64,000 bases of DNA, taken from JBGSKY01 sp041740995 (GTDB lineage: Bacteria; Planctomycetota; Planctomycetia; Pirellulales; Pirellulaceae). Of the stretch, positions 44,517 to 53,960 are shown piece after piece; positions within the stretch are counted from its first letter, which is position 1, and each line of letters starts with the position of its first letter. The notes under the pieces are model-generated. The model did not search any database. It was not told the origin of the DNA and saw nothing but the letters and a program-made list of their open reading frames with translations. The position numbers and the translations under genes are program-made. The DNA lies in assembly GCA_041740995.1 (NCBI GenBank), contig JBGSKY010000269.1, positions 1-64,000 of the forward strand. The letters are read 5' to 3'.

Positions 44517-45776
44517 ATGATTGCTTTGGACCGAACTCAAACGCTGCCCGATGACCAACGCGTCGTCATAACTTCCATCGGGTTGACTTCTCCCAACGGT
44601 TCGGATCTGGAAACCTATCGCGAAAATTTGCTAAATGGTGTCAGTGGTGTTCGTGATTACGAGATTCGATACGTTGGTAAAACACTTGCCGGCGTCTGCG
44701 AATTCCCAGCGACTAAGCATCAATCGAAGAAGGATGTTCGACGTGGCACGCGAGCCGGTTCGGTTGGAATCTTTGCGAGTGCCGAAGCGGTTGCCAACAG
44801 CGGTTTAGATTGGGAAAACGTCGATCGCTCACGAGTTGGCGTTTACATTGGCGTGACTGAGCATGGCAATGTTGAGACCGAAAACGAAATCTACAACATC
44901 AAATCATTTGATTACGTCACGCAATTCTGGTCGCATCATCACAACCCACGAACCGTTGCTAACAATCCTGCCGGTGAGATCGCGTTAAATCTGGGAATCA
45001 CGGGACCACACTATACGATTGGTGCTGCCTGTGCGGCTGGCAATGCGGGGATTATCCAAGGTGTCCAAATGTTGCGTTTACAGGAGTGCGATTTGGCACT
45101 AGCTGGTGGCGTTTCAGAGAGCATTCATACGTTTGGCATTTTTGCCTCATTCAAAAGCCAAGGCGCACTGGCGACGCACGCTGACCCGACCAAGGCGTCG
45201 CGGCCTTTCGACATGGAACGCAATGGAATTGTGGTGTCCGAAGGAGCATGCATCTATGTGCTGGAAAGATTGGCCGACGCAAAGCGGCGGAACGCGAACA
45301 TTATCGCAGAAATAGTTTCGTATGCGATCAATACTGATGCAACTGATTTCGTGCTCCCCAATCCTGAACGACAAACGCAGTGCATCCAGCTTGCATTGCA
45401 ACGCGGTGGGCTGAGCCCCGAACAGATTGACATCGTAAGCACCCATGCGACAGGGACTAGCAGCGGTGACACTCAGGAAACGCTCGCGCTTCGTAACGCG
45501 TTTGGAGAAAACGACCAAACGTGCTTCAATAACACGAAAAGCTTTATCGGGCACACAATGGGTGCCGCCGGCGCTCTTGAGCTCGCTGGCAATCTACCGG
45601 CCTTTAAAGATCGCGTCTGCCATGCAACAATCAATGTCGAAAATCTCGATCCCGATTGTGCAATCAATGGTCTCGTTCTGAATCAACCCAGAGAACTGGA
45701 ACGCGTCGATTACATTCTGAATAATTCTTTCGGTATGCTAGGAATCAATTCGGTAGTGATCGTCCGCCGCTTTTGA
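44517..45776 (+). CDS. Beta-ketoacyl-ACP synthase (KAS II-like)
   Basis: A 419-residue condensing enzyme. The thiolase fold starts RVVITSIGLTSPNG; the nucleophile Cys is in YTIGAACAAGNAG (about 170), and the two His in STHATGTSSGD and FIGHTMGAAGALE. It joins malonyl-ACP to an acyl group. The ACP gene follows 58 bases later, so the pair is likely an operon for a special acyl chain rather than bulk fatty acid synthesis, whose other genes are not here. ATG at 44517 preferred to a start at 44478. Confidence 0.9.
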   Translation: MIALDRTQTLPDDQRVVITSIGLTSPNGSDLETYRENLLNGVSGVRDYEIRYVGKTLAGVCEFPATKHQSKKDVRRGTRAGSVGIFASAEAVANSGLDWENVDRSRVGVYIGVTEHGNVETENEIYNIKSFDYVTQFWSHHHNPRTVANNPAGEIALNLGITGPHYTIGAACAAGNAGIIQGVQMLRLQECDLALAGGVSESIHTFGIFASFKSQGALATHADPTKASRPFDMERNGIVVSEGACIYVLERLADAKRRNANIIAEIVSYAINTDATDFVLPNPERQTQCIQLALQRGGLSPEQIDIVSTHATGTSSGDTQETLALRNAFGENDQTCFNNTKSFIGHTMGAAGALELAGNLPAFKDRVCHATINVENLDPDCAINGLVLNQPRELERVDYILNNSFGMLGINSVVIVRRF

Positions 45777-45834
45777 GCGATCGTTTCGATAAATGATTAT
45801 TTTGTCCGCTTTGTAACGCTATAGGAAACGTTTG

Positions 45835-46098
45835 ATGAGTCCCGCTGAGATCCGTGAAGAAATTATTGATATCCTCAGTGACATTGCCCCTGACGAAGAT
45901 CTTTCATCACTTGAGGATGAGAAAAACTTTCGTGAGCAAATGGAACTCGATAGCATGGATTTTCTGGACATCGTGATGGAATTGCGAAAACGACATCGCG
46001 TCCAAATCCCAGAAGACGAATACGGCAAACTAGCCAGCATGCAATCAACCGTTGAATATCTAGAGCCGAAGATGCGCGACATCACAAAAGTGGGCTAA
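45835..46098 (+). CDS. Acyl carrier protein
   Basis: An 87-residue acidic helical protein with the phosphopantetheine Ser in ELDSMDFLDIV (about residue 39). It carries growing acyl chains on its prosthetic group. It differs from bulk AcpP (usually DSLD) by DSMD and sits directly after a ketosynthase, which suggests a dedicated carrier. A GGAAA run 6-10 bases before the ATG serves as a ribosome site. Confidence 0.92.
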   Translation: MSPAEIREEIIDILSDIAPDEDLSSLEDEKNFREQMELDSMDFLDIVMELRKRHRVQIPEDEYGKLASMQSTVEYLEPKMRDITKVG

Positions 46099-46163
46099 AT
46101 CAGTATCGCCAAAACTGTCCGCGTGGATTTCTGGCGTTTGGAGGAAAGGCGACTGTCAGTGAT

Positions 46164-46799
46164 TCATTGACCACCAGAGTACAACGCAATAAATTCACCC
46201 AGCACCATTGCGGTAGCACCCCAGACGAAATGATCGTCGATCCGAAAACCTGGCGCGTCATACTGACTGGTTCCACGTTGCATCGTACCGACTTGAAAAA
46301 CACTTTGGTTCGCCAAACGATCGATCGGCACGCAGATCAATTGGGCGACTTCGTCTTCGTTTGGTTCAAACGCTGCGGTTCCCTCGCAGAGTGCTAGATA
46401 TGGCTGAACCCGATGGTTGCTGGCATAAACATACAACGGCGTCAGCGGCGCAATCAGTTCCAAGTCGCGCCCGCGGTATCCTAGCTCTTCGCGGAATTCT
46501 CGCATCGCGCCGAACCAAGGATTTTCGTTCGTCTCCAATCGTCCTCCGGGCAGAGAGATCTGGCCTCGATGATCGCCAAATCGATCGCTTCGCAAAATCA
46601 ACGGTATCGTCCACTGGTTGTCGATTGCGATAACGGCCAACACAACTGCCGCTTCATGAGCGTTGGTGCAAACCGGACCACGATGGCGCCCATAGGCAAG
46701 CTCAGGTGCGAATTTGCGATGCACTTCATGCCCAGGTAGCGGACTCTGGCAACGCCGCTTCAGCTCAATCAACGAGTTTGTTAGTTCGACAGAATTCAT
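46164..46799 (-). CDS. Nudix hydrolase (CoA pyrophosphatase-like)
   Basis: A 211-residue hydrolase. The Nudix box is complete: GGRLETNENPWFGAMREF and then REELGY, matching GX5EX7REUXEEXGU, and it is preceded by RSDRFGDHRGQISLPGG, the UPF0035 element of CoA pyrophosphatases (NudL type). It probably cleaves CoA or related diphosphates. The ATG at 46797-46799 is used; a TTG six codons upstream is less likely. Confidence 0.88.
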   Translation of the reverse strand: MNSVELTNSLIELKRRCQSPLPGHEVHRKFAPELAYGRHRGPVCTNAHEAAVVLAVIAIDNQWTIPLILRSDRFGDHRGQISLPGGRLETNENPWFGAMREFREELGYRGRDLELIAPLTPLYVYASNHRVQPYLALCEGTAAFEPNEDEVAQLICVPIDRLANQSVFQVGTMQRGTSQYDAPGFRIDDHFVWGATAMVLGEFIALYSGGQ

Positions 46800-46837
46800 C
46801 AGCACAGTTTTTCCCAAAACGGACCTCTTGAAAAGCC

Positions 46838-48514
46838 TTACAGGCGAATCATTTCGAAAACTGCGTAATTTTCATTTTCATATAGCAGCGGTAAAGTGAC
46901 CGGATTTGGATCAACAAGACGATCTACCAACAGATACTGAAAGCCGTATTTGCGGTAAAGGTCTATGATTCTGACCATGTTTAATGACTTATTCTGACCA
47001 AATTGATTTTTGGGAAAGACCGTTTGAATTCGATCGTACCAAGCGACTAAATCGGCCGCGTTCTGCGGTGAATCTTTCCAGCAAACTATTTCTGCTCGTT
47101 GAGCGTTCCATTTGAATGTTTGCTGATATCGCGGTGTCAAAAACAGCGCATCAGGCGGCGTCGATTGACGAATATAGCGACACGCGGCAATCCAATTGTC
47201 GTAGAGCTTCTCACGTTCGGGCAATGATAGTCCTTGCATCAACAGGGCCTGCTCGTCCGCGGGCGGAATCGTCGACAAATCAGTTTTCAAATATCGTTGC
47301 GTGCACAGAGCGCATCCAGGAACAAGCAAAATCGACCAAAGCGCAAATTGAACAACGTGCTTCAGACGATTCAAAGGCCAACGCGAAACAATCTCAAGTA
47401 GGCCAAACAGCAGGACGCAAACGGCAACCGCCCATGCAACATCGTTCCAGCGAAACCAATAATAGCGAAGCAAGCCCGCCGACCAGTTCGTAGCCCAGGA
47501 GGTCAGCGACCAATCGATCAAAAATCCAATTATCGCCAAGACGGGCCCCATCACCGTTACCAACAACAACAACTTCGCAGCAGCAGTCGGATCACGCTTT
47601 ATGGATGGGGAGTACCTCGCACGACTGTGATTTAATATCCAATACAAGACTGCCAGAATGAGAGCGATCGTTACCAACGTTAAATGCGACGCCCACCGCT
47701 GACTGGTGAATCCACGATAGGTCAAGTGGTGCGGTAGTCGCTTGAAAACATAATTGATCGCGGCCCGGTCAGCAGTAGCTGCATCAACACCGGCGTTTAA
47801 CGCCGCTGCCGGGATCAAGCCGACCAGCGTAAAGCCGATGCAAATTGCAAAGGCAACTATGAACTTTGATGACCTCGCCTGAGCAATTAAGTTCTGCCAA
47901 CTTGCCGCTCTGGACTCAGGATCCAACTGGTCGCCCTGGGCTATCATTTGCGAAACTAAGATCGCTGCCACTAACGAGAGAAAAATCCAACCACCCGTCA
48001 CGATGTGAAACGAAGCCGCTAGTCCAAAAAATATCACGGACGATGACCAGCGATTTTCGAAAGCACGAGCGGTACCCAGAAAAGCAAAACCGTACGCTAA
48101 CGTTTTGGCTTCGCAACCGCCAACGACCCATTCACCCGAAAGATGGCCCCAATGAACACAGGCTAAGAACATCGGAGCCGTTGCTAGCCCTGCCAAGCGA
48201 AGCGGCGAAATCGAGCGCATCAAGGCCGACCAACCCCAAGCAATCGTCAACCAACAAACAATCCGACCAATCCACGCAGCAACAGGGAGCGAAAAATACA
48301 ATGTTGGCGCGCCAAACATCCAGAAGAAAAACCAGTGTGCGTCGGCAGACTCCAGAAATAAGTCGCCTCGACAGAAACTGGTGTCCCAAAAATTTTTCGC
48401 TTTGGTCAGATAGTGTGACTCGTTGACATCAGGGCTTAACGTTCCCGCATAGATCGAAAACACGCACAAGGTTGCAACAATATCGAGTCCGACAAGCGCT
48501 TTAAATTGCCTCAT
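46838..48514 (-). CDS. Polytopic membrane protein of GT-C-like topology
   Basis: A 558-residue integral membrane protein with about ten hydrophobic segments up to residue ~410 and a soluble C-terminal part of ~150. The first loop has the acidic phrase LSPDVNESHYL, a place where GT-C glycosyltransferases keep a catalytic Asp, but no definite family motif is seen. The tail includes RYIRQSTPPDALFLTP, as in many planctomycete polytopic proteins. It lies 12 bases downstream of rarA on the same strand. Function unknown. Confidence 0.6.
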   Translation of the reverse strand: MRQFKALVGLDIVATLCVFSIYAGTLSPDVNESHYLTKAKNFWDTSFCRGDLFLESADAHWFFFWMFGAPTLYFSLPVAAWIGRIVCWLTIAWGWSALMRSISPLRLAGLATAPMFLACVHWGHLSGEWVVGGCEAKTLAYGFAFLGTARAFENRWSSSVIFFGLAASFHIVTGGWIFLSLVAAILVSQMIAQGDQLDPESRAASWQNLIAQARSSKFIVAFAICIGFTLVGLIPAAALNAGVDAATADRAAINYVFKRLPHHLTYRGFTSQRWASHLTLVTIALILAVLYWILNHSRARYSPSIKRDPTAAAKLLLLVTVMGPVLAIIGFLIDWSLTSWATNWSAGLLRYYWFRWNDVAWAVAVCVLLFGLLEIVSRWPLNRLKHVVQFALWSILLVPGCALCTQRYLKTDLSTIPPADEQALLMQGLSLPEREKLYDNWIAACRYIRQSTPPDALFLTPRYQQTFKWNAQRAEIVCWKDSPQNAADLVAWYDRIQTVFPKNQFGQNKSLNMVRIIDLYRKYGFQYLLVDRLVDPNPVTLPLLYENENYAVFEMIRL

Positions 48515-48526
48515 TCAAATCCTAGC

Positions 48527-49870
48527 TCAATCTTGAGTCGCACCCGAATTTGTCGGTGACGCCCGACCTAGCTGCCGACGGATCTCAGCGAGTCGAACTC
48601 CTAACTGCTTTTCAAACCCACGATCGCTTGGCATATAAAATTCGCGATCCACTCCAAGATAATCTTGTTCTACGACGCCGCCATCAAAATCGTGAGCGTA
48701 CTTATAGCCTTGACCGTGCCCAAACGTCTCCGAGCCTGGATAGTGCCCATCTCGCAAATGTATCGGTACCGCGATGGTACGGCCATCACGAACATCTTTT
48801 CGCGCCGAATTAATCGCCGAGGTGGCCGCGTTGCTTTTGGGCGCTAGCGCCAAGTAAATAACGCACTGCGACAAAGTCAATTGGCATTCTGGCAGGCCAA
48901 CAAACTCACAGGCTTGCATCGTAGCAACGGCCAGCGGTAGCGCTTGCGGATCCGCATTACCGACATCTTCGGAAGCCAAAATCACAAGTCTACGGGTCAA
49001 AAACCGGATATCTTCCCCGCTTTCTAATCCGCAAGCGAGCCAATACAAAGATGCATCCACGTCGGATCCGCGAATGCTCTTAATCAATGCACTGGCCAAG
49101 TCGTAGTGCTCATTACCGCTTCGATCAAATCGCATCGTTTTTTGCTGAATCGACTCTCGAATCGCCGCTTCGTCGATCATCTTTTCACCTTCTGGCAAAG
49201 AAAGAACTGCGATTTCCAGCGCTCCTAGGGCGCGTCTTGCATCGCCATCAACAATTGCTGCTAGATATGCAATCGCGTCATCGCTGATGTGAAGCTTACG
49301 AGCGCCAAAACCAGACTTTAAATCAACTAATGCACGTCGAACAATCGCCTTGATATCTTCATCAGTGAGTGGATGTAACTCGAAGATTTGAGACCGACTA
49401 AGCAATGCGTCATTGATCGCAAAGAACGGATTGCTGGTTGTGGCACCAATCAAAGTAATAATGCCCGATTCGACATCGGGTAACAGTGCGTCTTGCTGCG
49501 ATCGGTTGAATCGATGGATTTCATCGAGAAACAATATCGGTCGCTTGCCAGAACTTGCCACCTGATCAGACGCCCAACTCAAAACCTCGCGAACGTCTTT
49601 GACTGATGCATTAACTGCACTGAGCGCGCGAAAGCCGCTTGCCGTCTCATTTGCTAAGATTCGAGCCAGTGTCGTCTTTCCGGTTCCTGGTGGTCCATAC
49701 AAAATGATTGAACCTAAACGATCCGCGGCCACCAAGCGACGCAGAAGTTTGCCTTCTTGTAAAATGTGTTCCTGGCCGATCACTTCGTTCAATGATCGTG
49801 GCCTCATTCGGCTGGCAAGCGGCTCATTTTCCGCGAAGTTATTTTCTTCTAGACCGGCGAAGAGGTTCAT
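48527..49870 (-). CDS. rarA: Replication-associated recombination protein A
   Basis: A 447-residue AAA+ clamp-loader-like ATPase that acts at stalled forks (MgsA/WRNIP1 family). Walker A is LYGPPGTGKTTLA (about 56-68), Walker B LFLDEIHRFN, sensor 1 IGATTSNPFF. The C-terminal tetramer domain ends with the family phrase YKYAHDFDGGVVEQDYL. The start LASRMRPRSLNEVIGQEHI is typical. ATG at 49868-49870; a TTG three codons upstream is an alternative. The propeller gene upstream ends 13 bases away. Confidence 0.95.
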   Translation of the reverse strand: MNLFAGLEENNFAENEPLASRMRPRSLNEVIGQEHILQEGKLLRRLVAADRLGSIILYGPPGTGKTTLARILANETASGFRALSAVNASVKDVREVLSWASDQVASSGKRPILFLDEIHRFNRSQQDALLPDVESGIITLIGATTSNPFFAINDALLSRSQIFELHPLTDEDIKAIVRRALVDLKSGFGARKLHISDDAIAYLAAIVDGDARRALGALEIAVLSLPEGEKMIDEAAIRESIQQKTMRFDRSGNEHYDLASALIKSIRGSDVDASLYWLACGLESGEDIRFLTRRLVILASEDVGNADPQALPLAVATMQACEFVGLPECQLTLSQCVIYLALAPKSNAATSAINSARKDVRDGRTIAVPIHLRDGHYPGSETFGHGQGYKYAHDFDGGVVEQDYLGVDREFYMPSDRGFEKQLGVRLAEIRRQLGRASPTNSGATQD

Positions 49871-49883
49871 TGATGACAAGCTT

Positions 49884-51530
49884 TCATTCTTTCTTAACTG
49901 GCAGCTTTATACATACCGCTTGCTTGCCATTTCGGATTAAGATCAAGTTCCCAGCTAGCGTTGGAATATTCCACGTCACACCGTCCAGGACCTTTATTTT
50001 TGCTAACTCGACTGGCTCTTTTGAGTTAGCGGCTAGAACTACTAGTTCGCCATCTTCGCTTGTTATAATCAAGTGTTCGCCGCAGAGGAGAATTTGGCCG
50101 TGACCATAGCGACCTTTGATCCAATTGCGTCGTCCCGTCACCAGGGATACACACTCTAGTTTTCCATCGTTGAGTCCGAACGCCGCCTCGTCGTACAACA
50201 CACAAGACGTCAGCTTTGTCTTTAGCGACTTCGTATTTTCCCAATCCATCACCACCTGAAAATCTCCGGTGGATCGCTTGGTTAGCGAAATCCGATTGCA
50301 TCCGCGACCATACCCTTTGCTCAGCAATAAGGACGTTTCATCAATTTGTGCAACTTGCGAAGTGTTAGCATCGCCATTGCTTTTGCTGGCCCAAGGGTAC
50401 TCCCAGAGCTTGCGACCATCGACGAGCGAATAGCCGCCGACAATTTGTTCGCTAACTAAGACGATCTGTTCTTTTCCATCAAGGGTCAATAGCTGTGGCG
50501 ACGCGTAGCTGATTTGGTCATTGCCTGACGTCCATAGAAGATTGCCAGTCTCTAAACTCATCGAGACCAAAGTCTTCAGACCAGCCTCTGGAGCCCCACC
50601 AAACGGCACAATCACTTGATCACCAACAACCAGCGGCGAGCCACTTCTACCCCAGGTAATGAATCTTTCCGACGTGGCTTGATCGATTCCCGCTTCAGCA
50701 ATCAAGTCGCGTTGCCAGATCAATTGTCCGCTGTGCAAATCGCAACAAACCATTTTGCCAGTTCCCGTTTGCACGATAACTCGCTGACCAGCGATCGAAG
50801 GCGTAGTCCGCGGCCCGGTTCCACCAACTGGGTTCGAATGTGTCCCAGCGATTTCCGAAGCCCACACCAATTTTCCGGTTTCCAATTCGACCGCGAACAA
50901 CACATCATGGTCGGCGCCGGAAGGTTGCTCCAGCGTAACAGCGAGCCCCTCAGCAACTGAAAAACTTCCCCAGCCAAGTCCAATTGGAATTCGCCATAAT
51001 TCCTCCGGAGGATTTGTTTCCCAATTGGTTTCAAGGTCAATGGCGGCTACTGTTCCGTCTCGCTGGTCCCCCCAGAATTGGATTGAAGCGAACTCATAGT
51101 AAGGCGACGTCGAAAATTCACGCGAATCAGCAATCGGTAAGCTGACCGATTTGCCAGCCGAAATTGACTGATCGGCGGGTTTCCAGCGACTTGTAAAATG
51201 CGGCACCAGCTCACCGCTAACGCCGTCATAGCGATTCAAGACAAAAAAGCCGATAATTCCGATGATCGGAACTATCCCAATGACGATTCGCGCAATGATC
51301 GGTATGGAACGACGCCGCAGCAACCAAAAATACAGGAGCGTCGCGGCGAAGACAAAGCCGACAGCAAAAACCGCGTTTGCAGCAGCGTTGTCGTATTTGG
51401 CAACGATTCGGCTTGCAACGCTGGCACCGCTCAGCACCACTAAGGCGATAAACAACCCGAGCGACGCAACAAAAAACGACCAGATCTTATTCGTATCGCG
51501 CGTCCTTCGACGTTGTGTCAGTTCGTTCAT
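49884..51530 (-). CDS. Membrane-anchored PQQ-like beta-propeller protein
   Basis: A 548-residue protein. Three to four hydrophobic segments in residues 15-105 anchor it; the rest is a propeller of PQQ-like (BamB-like) repeats, e.g. DLETNWETNPPEELWRIP, VELETGKLVWASEIAG, DLHSGQLIWQRDLI, SLETGNLLWTSGN, LVDGRKLWEYPW, each with the W-docking motif. Planctomycetes have many such proteins, thought to bind ligands or partners outside the cell membrane; true PQQ cofactor residues are not evident. It ends 13 bases before rarA, likely the same transcript. Confidence 0.88.
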   Translation of the reverse strand: MNELTQRRRTRDTNKIWSFFVASLGLFIALVVLSGASVASRIVAKYDNAAANAVFAVGFVFAATLLYFWLLRRRSIPIIARIVIGIVPIIGIIGFFVLNRYDGVSGELVPHFTSRWKPADQSISAGKSVSLPIADSREFSTSPYYEFASIQFWGDQRDGTVAAIDLETNWETNPPEELWRIPIGLGWGSFSVAEGLAVTLEQPSGADHDVLFAVELETGKLVWASEIAGTHSNPVGGTGPRTTPSIAGQRVIVQTGTGKMVCCDLHSGQLIWQRDLIAEAGIDQATSERFITWGRSGSPLVVGDQVIVPFGGAPEAGLKTLVSMSLETGNLLWTSGNDQISYASPQLLTLDGKEQIVLVSEQIVGGYSLVDGRKLWEYPWASKSNGDANTSQVAQIDETSLLLSKGYGRGCNRISLTKRSTGDFQVVMDWENTKSLKTKLTSCVLYDEAAFGLNDGKLECVSLVTGRRNWIKGRYGHGQILLCGEHLIITSEDGELVVLAANSKEPVELAKIKVLDGVTWNIPTLAGNLILIRNGKQAVCIKLPVKKE

Positions 51531-51934
51531 GGATCGCTGGTCTTTGGACTTCGAGGCTCAGTCTTCGAACCAATCCGAAAAGGGGTCTGCCCCCTTTCCG
51601 TTCCTCCAAAGGGTCAGACCCCTTTTCGGATAGGCTCTTAATCGGAAAAACACGAGCCGCATTTGCTTGCGGTGCGAAGTTTCGATCCCGTTTAATCGTA
51701 CCACTCAGTACCCGCAACGAGAAGTCGCGATTGGCTATCCTGAAGTCACAAGAAGACTATTCGTAGAATGTGATAGCCAAGCTCCAAGGCTCTAGAAATC
51801 TCCAGCCTCTAAGCTTTCAAGGGACTGCAATTTCTGGGAGGGCAGGGAATTTCCTAGCGTACACTCCAGTTCAGCGAGAAAAAAACTAATTTGTACAGCG
51901 TACCGATAACTCTACGGGGCAGTTTTCGCCCGTA
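51531..51934. other. Intergenic region holding a hairpin repeat
   Basis: A 404-base gap between two minus-strand genes. It holds the large hairpin at 51573-51631; beyond that no gene is supported. Confidence 0.45.
51573..51631. repeat. Large hairpin repeat with GGGGTCTG core
   Basis: Two ~24-base arms, 51573-51597 and 51608-51631, form a nearly perfect inverted repeat (ATCCGAAAAGGGGTCTG / CAGACCCCTTTTCGGAT) with a 10 nt loop and one mispaired region. Sequences of the type AAAAGGGGTCAGACCCC are a recurrent intergenic repeat in many bacterial genomes. It lies between the flavoprotein gene (3' end) and the propeller gene (5' end) on the minus strand and could act as a terminator or mRNA stabiliser. 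Confidence 0.8.
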
Positions 51935-53170
51935 TCAACGCTGTATCGTTTCAGCGATCGCGGGGTCCATCGTGTCAAAAATTCCGCCGACGCCCTTATG
52001 AAATATTCGGCCGATGAGCAAGTCGGTAAGATTTCCCCGAAATTGTGGGTTGTCGCGCATAAAGCCACCGAAACTAAACTCTTTGGTGTAGAAGGCTTCG
52101 ACTAGTTTGCGGACCCAATTTGCACCGACTTTGAAGTCTTCGCACCAACTCGACAACTGCCCTGCCGACAGATCGCCTTCACTGAGCCCAGCGACAACCG
52201 CATCCCCCGCTCGAACTCCGGTCTCCATCGCAAAATAAACGCCGGATGAGTAGATCGGGTCGATAAACCCGAACGCATCGCCGATCAAAACCCAACCATC
52301 ACCAGCGTGTTCCTTGGTACGATAGGAATATTCTTTCGCTACGTGAGTCTTGCCTATTTGAGTCGCTTGCTCCAGCCTCGGTTTCAAGCCTGGGCAAATC
52401 GCGATCTCGTCATGGTAGGTTTGCTCAGTCGTCGATGCTCGCTTGAGCATGTAATCATTGTCACCGACGCAGCCGACGCTGGTAATTCCATTGGAAAGCG
52501 GAATGAACCAGAACCAACTATCCTTTTGTTCGGTATGCAAAATGATCGTTGCACCAGCGTTGTCGCCTTCGTCGCGAATCGCATCCCGCCAATAACCCCA
52601 AATGGCTGACTTTTTCAAGTGTGGTTCAATCACTTTCAGCTTCAACTTCGATGCGATTAGCGATTGCTGCCCTGAACCGTCCATCACAACACGACAAGTC
52701 ACCTTGCGGACATCACCATTGCGATCGCGAAGCGTTACACCAGTGCAGCGATTTGTTTCGTCGAAGTGTATATCAAGCACGCGGGTTTCATCCTCGCAAT
52801 CGGCACCCAACTCTTCGGCTCGGTCATAAAGCATCTTATCGAAGTCAGCTCGCTCGACTTGCCATGTGAGACTGCTCTCGCGTTCGTCGTGATCTAGAAA
52901 GAAGAATGGATCGGAGTCCTTGCCGTTGTGGGTCACGAACTGAACGCTATGCTTCCGCATGAATCGTGATTGCTTCATCCGGTCGACCAAGCCCAGTCGC
53001 TGTAACGGCCAAAAGACCTCAGGCATCAACGATTCGCCGACATGGAATCGAGGCAACTTTTCTCGCTCGACTAACAAAACGCTATGTCCAGCCTGTGCAA
53101 CGATCCCAGCCGCAGTACCGCCAGCAGGTCCAGCACCAATCACAATACAATCGTAGTCTTCGGCTATCAT
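51935..53170 (-). CDS. FAD-dependent halogenase/geranylgeranyl-reductase-like oxidoreductase
   Basis: A 411-residue flavoprotein. FAD site 1 is CIVIGAGPAGGTAAGIVAQ (about 9-27), followed by LLVEREKLPRFHVGESLMPE, a pattern of halogenase-like flavoproteins. The second FAD site is GWVLIGDAFGFIDPIYSSGV (about 290). The WxWxIP motif of flavin halogenases is replaced by FWFIPLSNGITSVG, so a hydroxylase or reductase role is as likely. Such enzymes occur in planctomycetes beside fatty-acid-like operons; a KAS/ACP pair lies 6 kb away but not in the same unit. Confidence 0.85.
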   Translation of the reverse strand: MIAEDYDCIVIGAGPAGGTAAGIVAQAGHSVLLVEREKLPRFHVGESLMPEVFWPLQRLGLVDRMKQSRFMRKHSVQFVTHNGKDSDPFFFLDHDERESSLTWQVERADFDKMLYDRAEELGADCEDETRVLDIHFDETNRCTGVTLRDRNGDVRKVTCRVVMDGSGQQSLIASKLKLKVIEPHLKKSAIWGYWRDAIRDEGDNAGATIILHTEQKDSWFWFIPLSNGITSVGCVGDNDYMLKRASTTEQTYHDEIAICPGLKPRLEQATQIGKTHVAKEYSYRTKEHAGDGWVLIGDAFGFIDPIYSSGVYFAMETGVRAGDAVVAGLSEGDLSAGQLSSWCEDFKVGANWVRKLVEAFYTKEFSFGGFMRDNPQFRGNLTDLLIGRIFHKGVGGIFDTMDPAIAETIQR

Positions 53171-53551
53171 AGAAATTTTCTTTCGATTGGACGTGGAAAT
53201 TTGTTATGGTGGCTGGTAGTCAATAAACTAACAATCGTCGCTAGGTAACCGCTAGACCGCCAGCGAATTTAACGCCTGCGGAGCCCTGAGGCGAGGAAAA
53301 TCGAAATCAAAGCTGCCAAGGTTTGCGACCGTCGCTCTCCTGCAGTCAAACCATTTATTTTCCCGACTTTCTACGACTGGGTCGGCTTTTTATTGTAACT
53401 ATCCGTCTAGTTGCTTCGCGACGGTTGCTGTCAAATTCCTGATTGACTAACTCAGATGGTCGAAATTCCTAACTATTTTGATAAACTGCCGCTTTAAACG
53501 TCTGAATCCAAGCTTTCTTCAATTCCAAGATAATCCTCAGGTATACCCTCA
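53171..53551. other. Divergent region before HIT protein
   Basis: A 381-base gap between the flavoprotein and the HIT gene, divergent. No RNA, repeat or gene supported. Confidence 0.4.
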
Positions 53552-53896
53552 ATGTCCGAGACGATCTTCAGCAAAATAATCCGCCGAGAAATTCCTGCCG
53601 AGATCTTATTCGAAGACGATTTGGTTCTCGCCTTTAAAGACGTCTCCCCGCAAGCTGCAATTCATTTTTTAGTCATCCCCAAAAAACCAGTCACTTCATT
53701 GCAAACGGCGACACCGGAGGACCTCGAATTGTTAGGTCACATGCAACTGGTCATCGGCCAAATCGCTTCGCAGCTCGGCATCGACAAAACAGGCTATCGA
53801 GTTGTCACCAATATTGGCGACGATGGCGGCCAGTCGGTTCCGCACCTTCACTACCATGTGCTTGGCGGTCGTAAGCTGACTTGGCCACCAGGCTGA
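53552..53896 (+). CDS. HIT family purine nucleoside phosphoramidase (HinT-like)
   Basis: A 114-residue enzyme. The histidine triad is QSVPHLHYHVLGG near the end, and the start IFSKIIRREIPAEILFEDD is the HinT pattern. It hydrolyses adenosine 5'-phosphoramidates. Complete and of usual length. The ABC permease gene begins 65 bases downstream. Confidence 0.95.
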   Translation: MSETIFSKIIRREIPAEILFEDDLVLAFKDVSPQAAIHFLVIPKKPVTSLQTATPEDLELLGHMQLVIGQIASQLGIDKTGYRVVTNIGDDGGQSVPHLHYHVLGGRKLTWPPG

Positions 53897-53960
53897 TCCG
53901 ACTTAAAAGTGTGCTTGCAATTTTGACAATCGCCAAGCCGTTCGAAACGAAAAACTAAAG

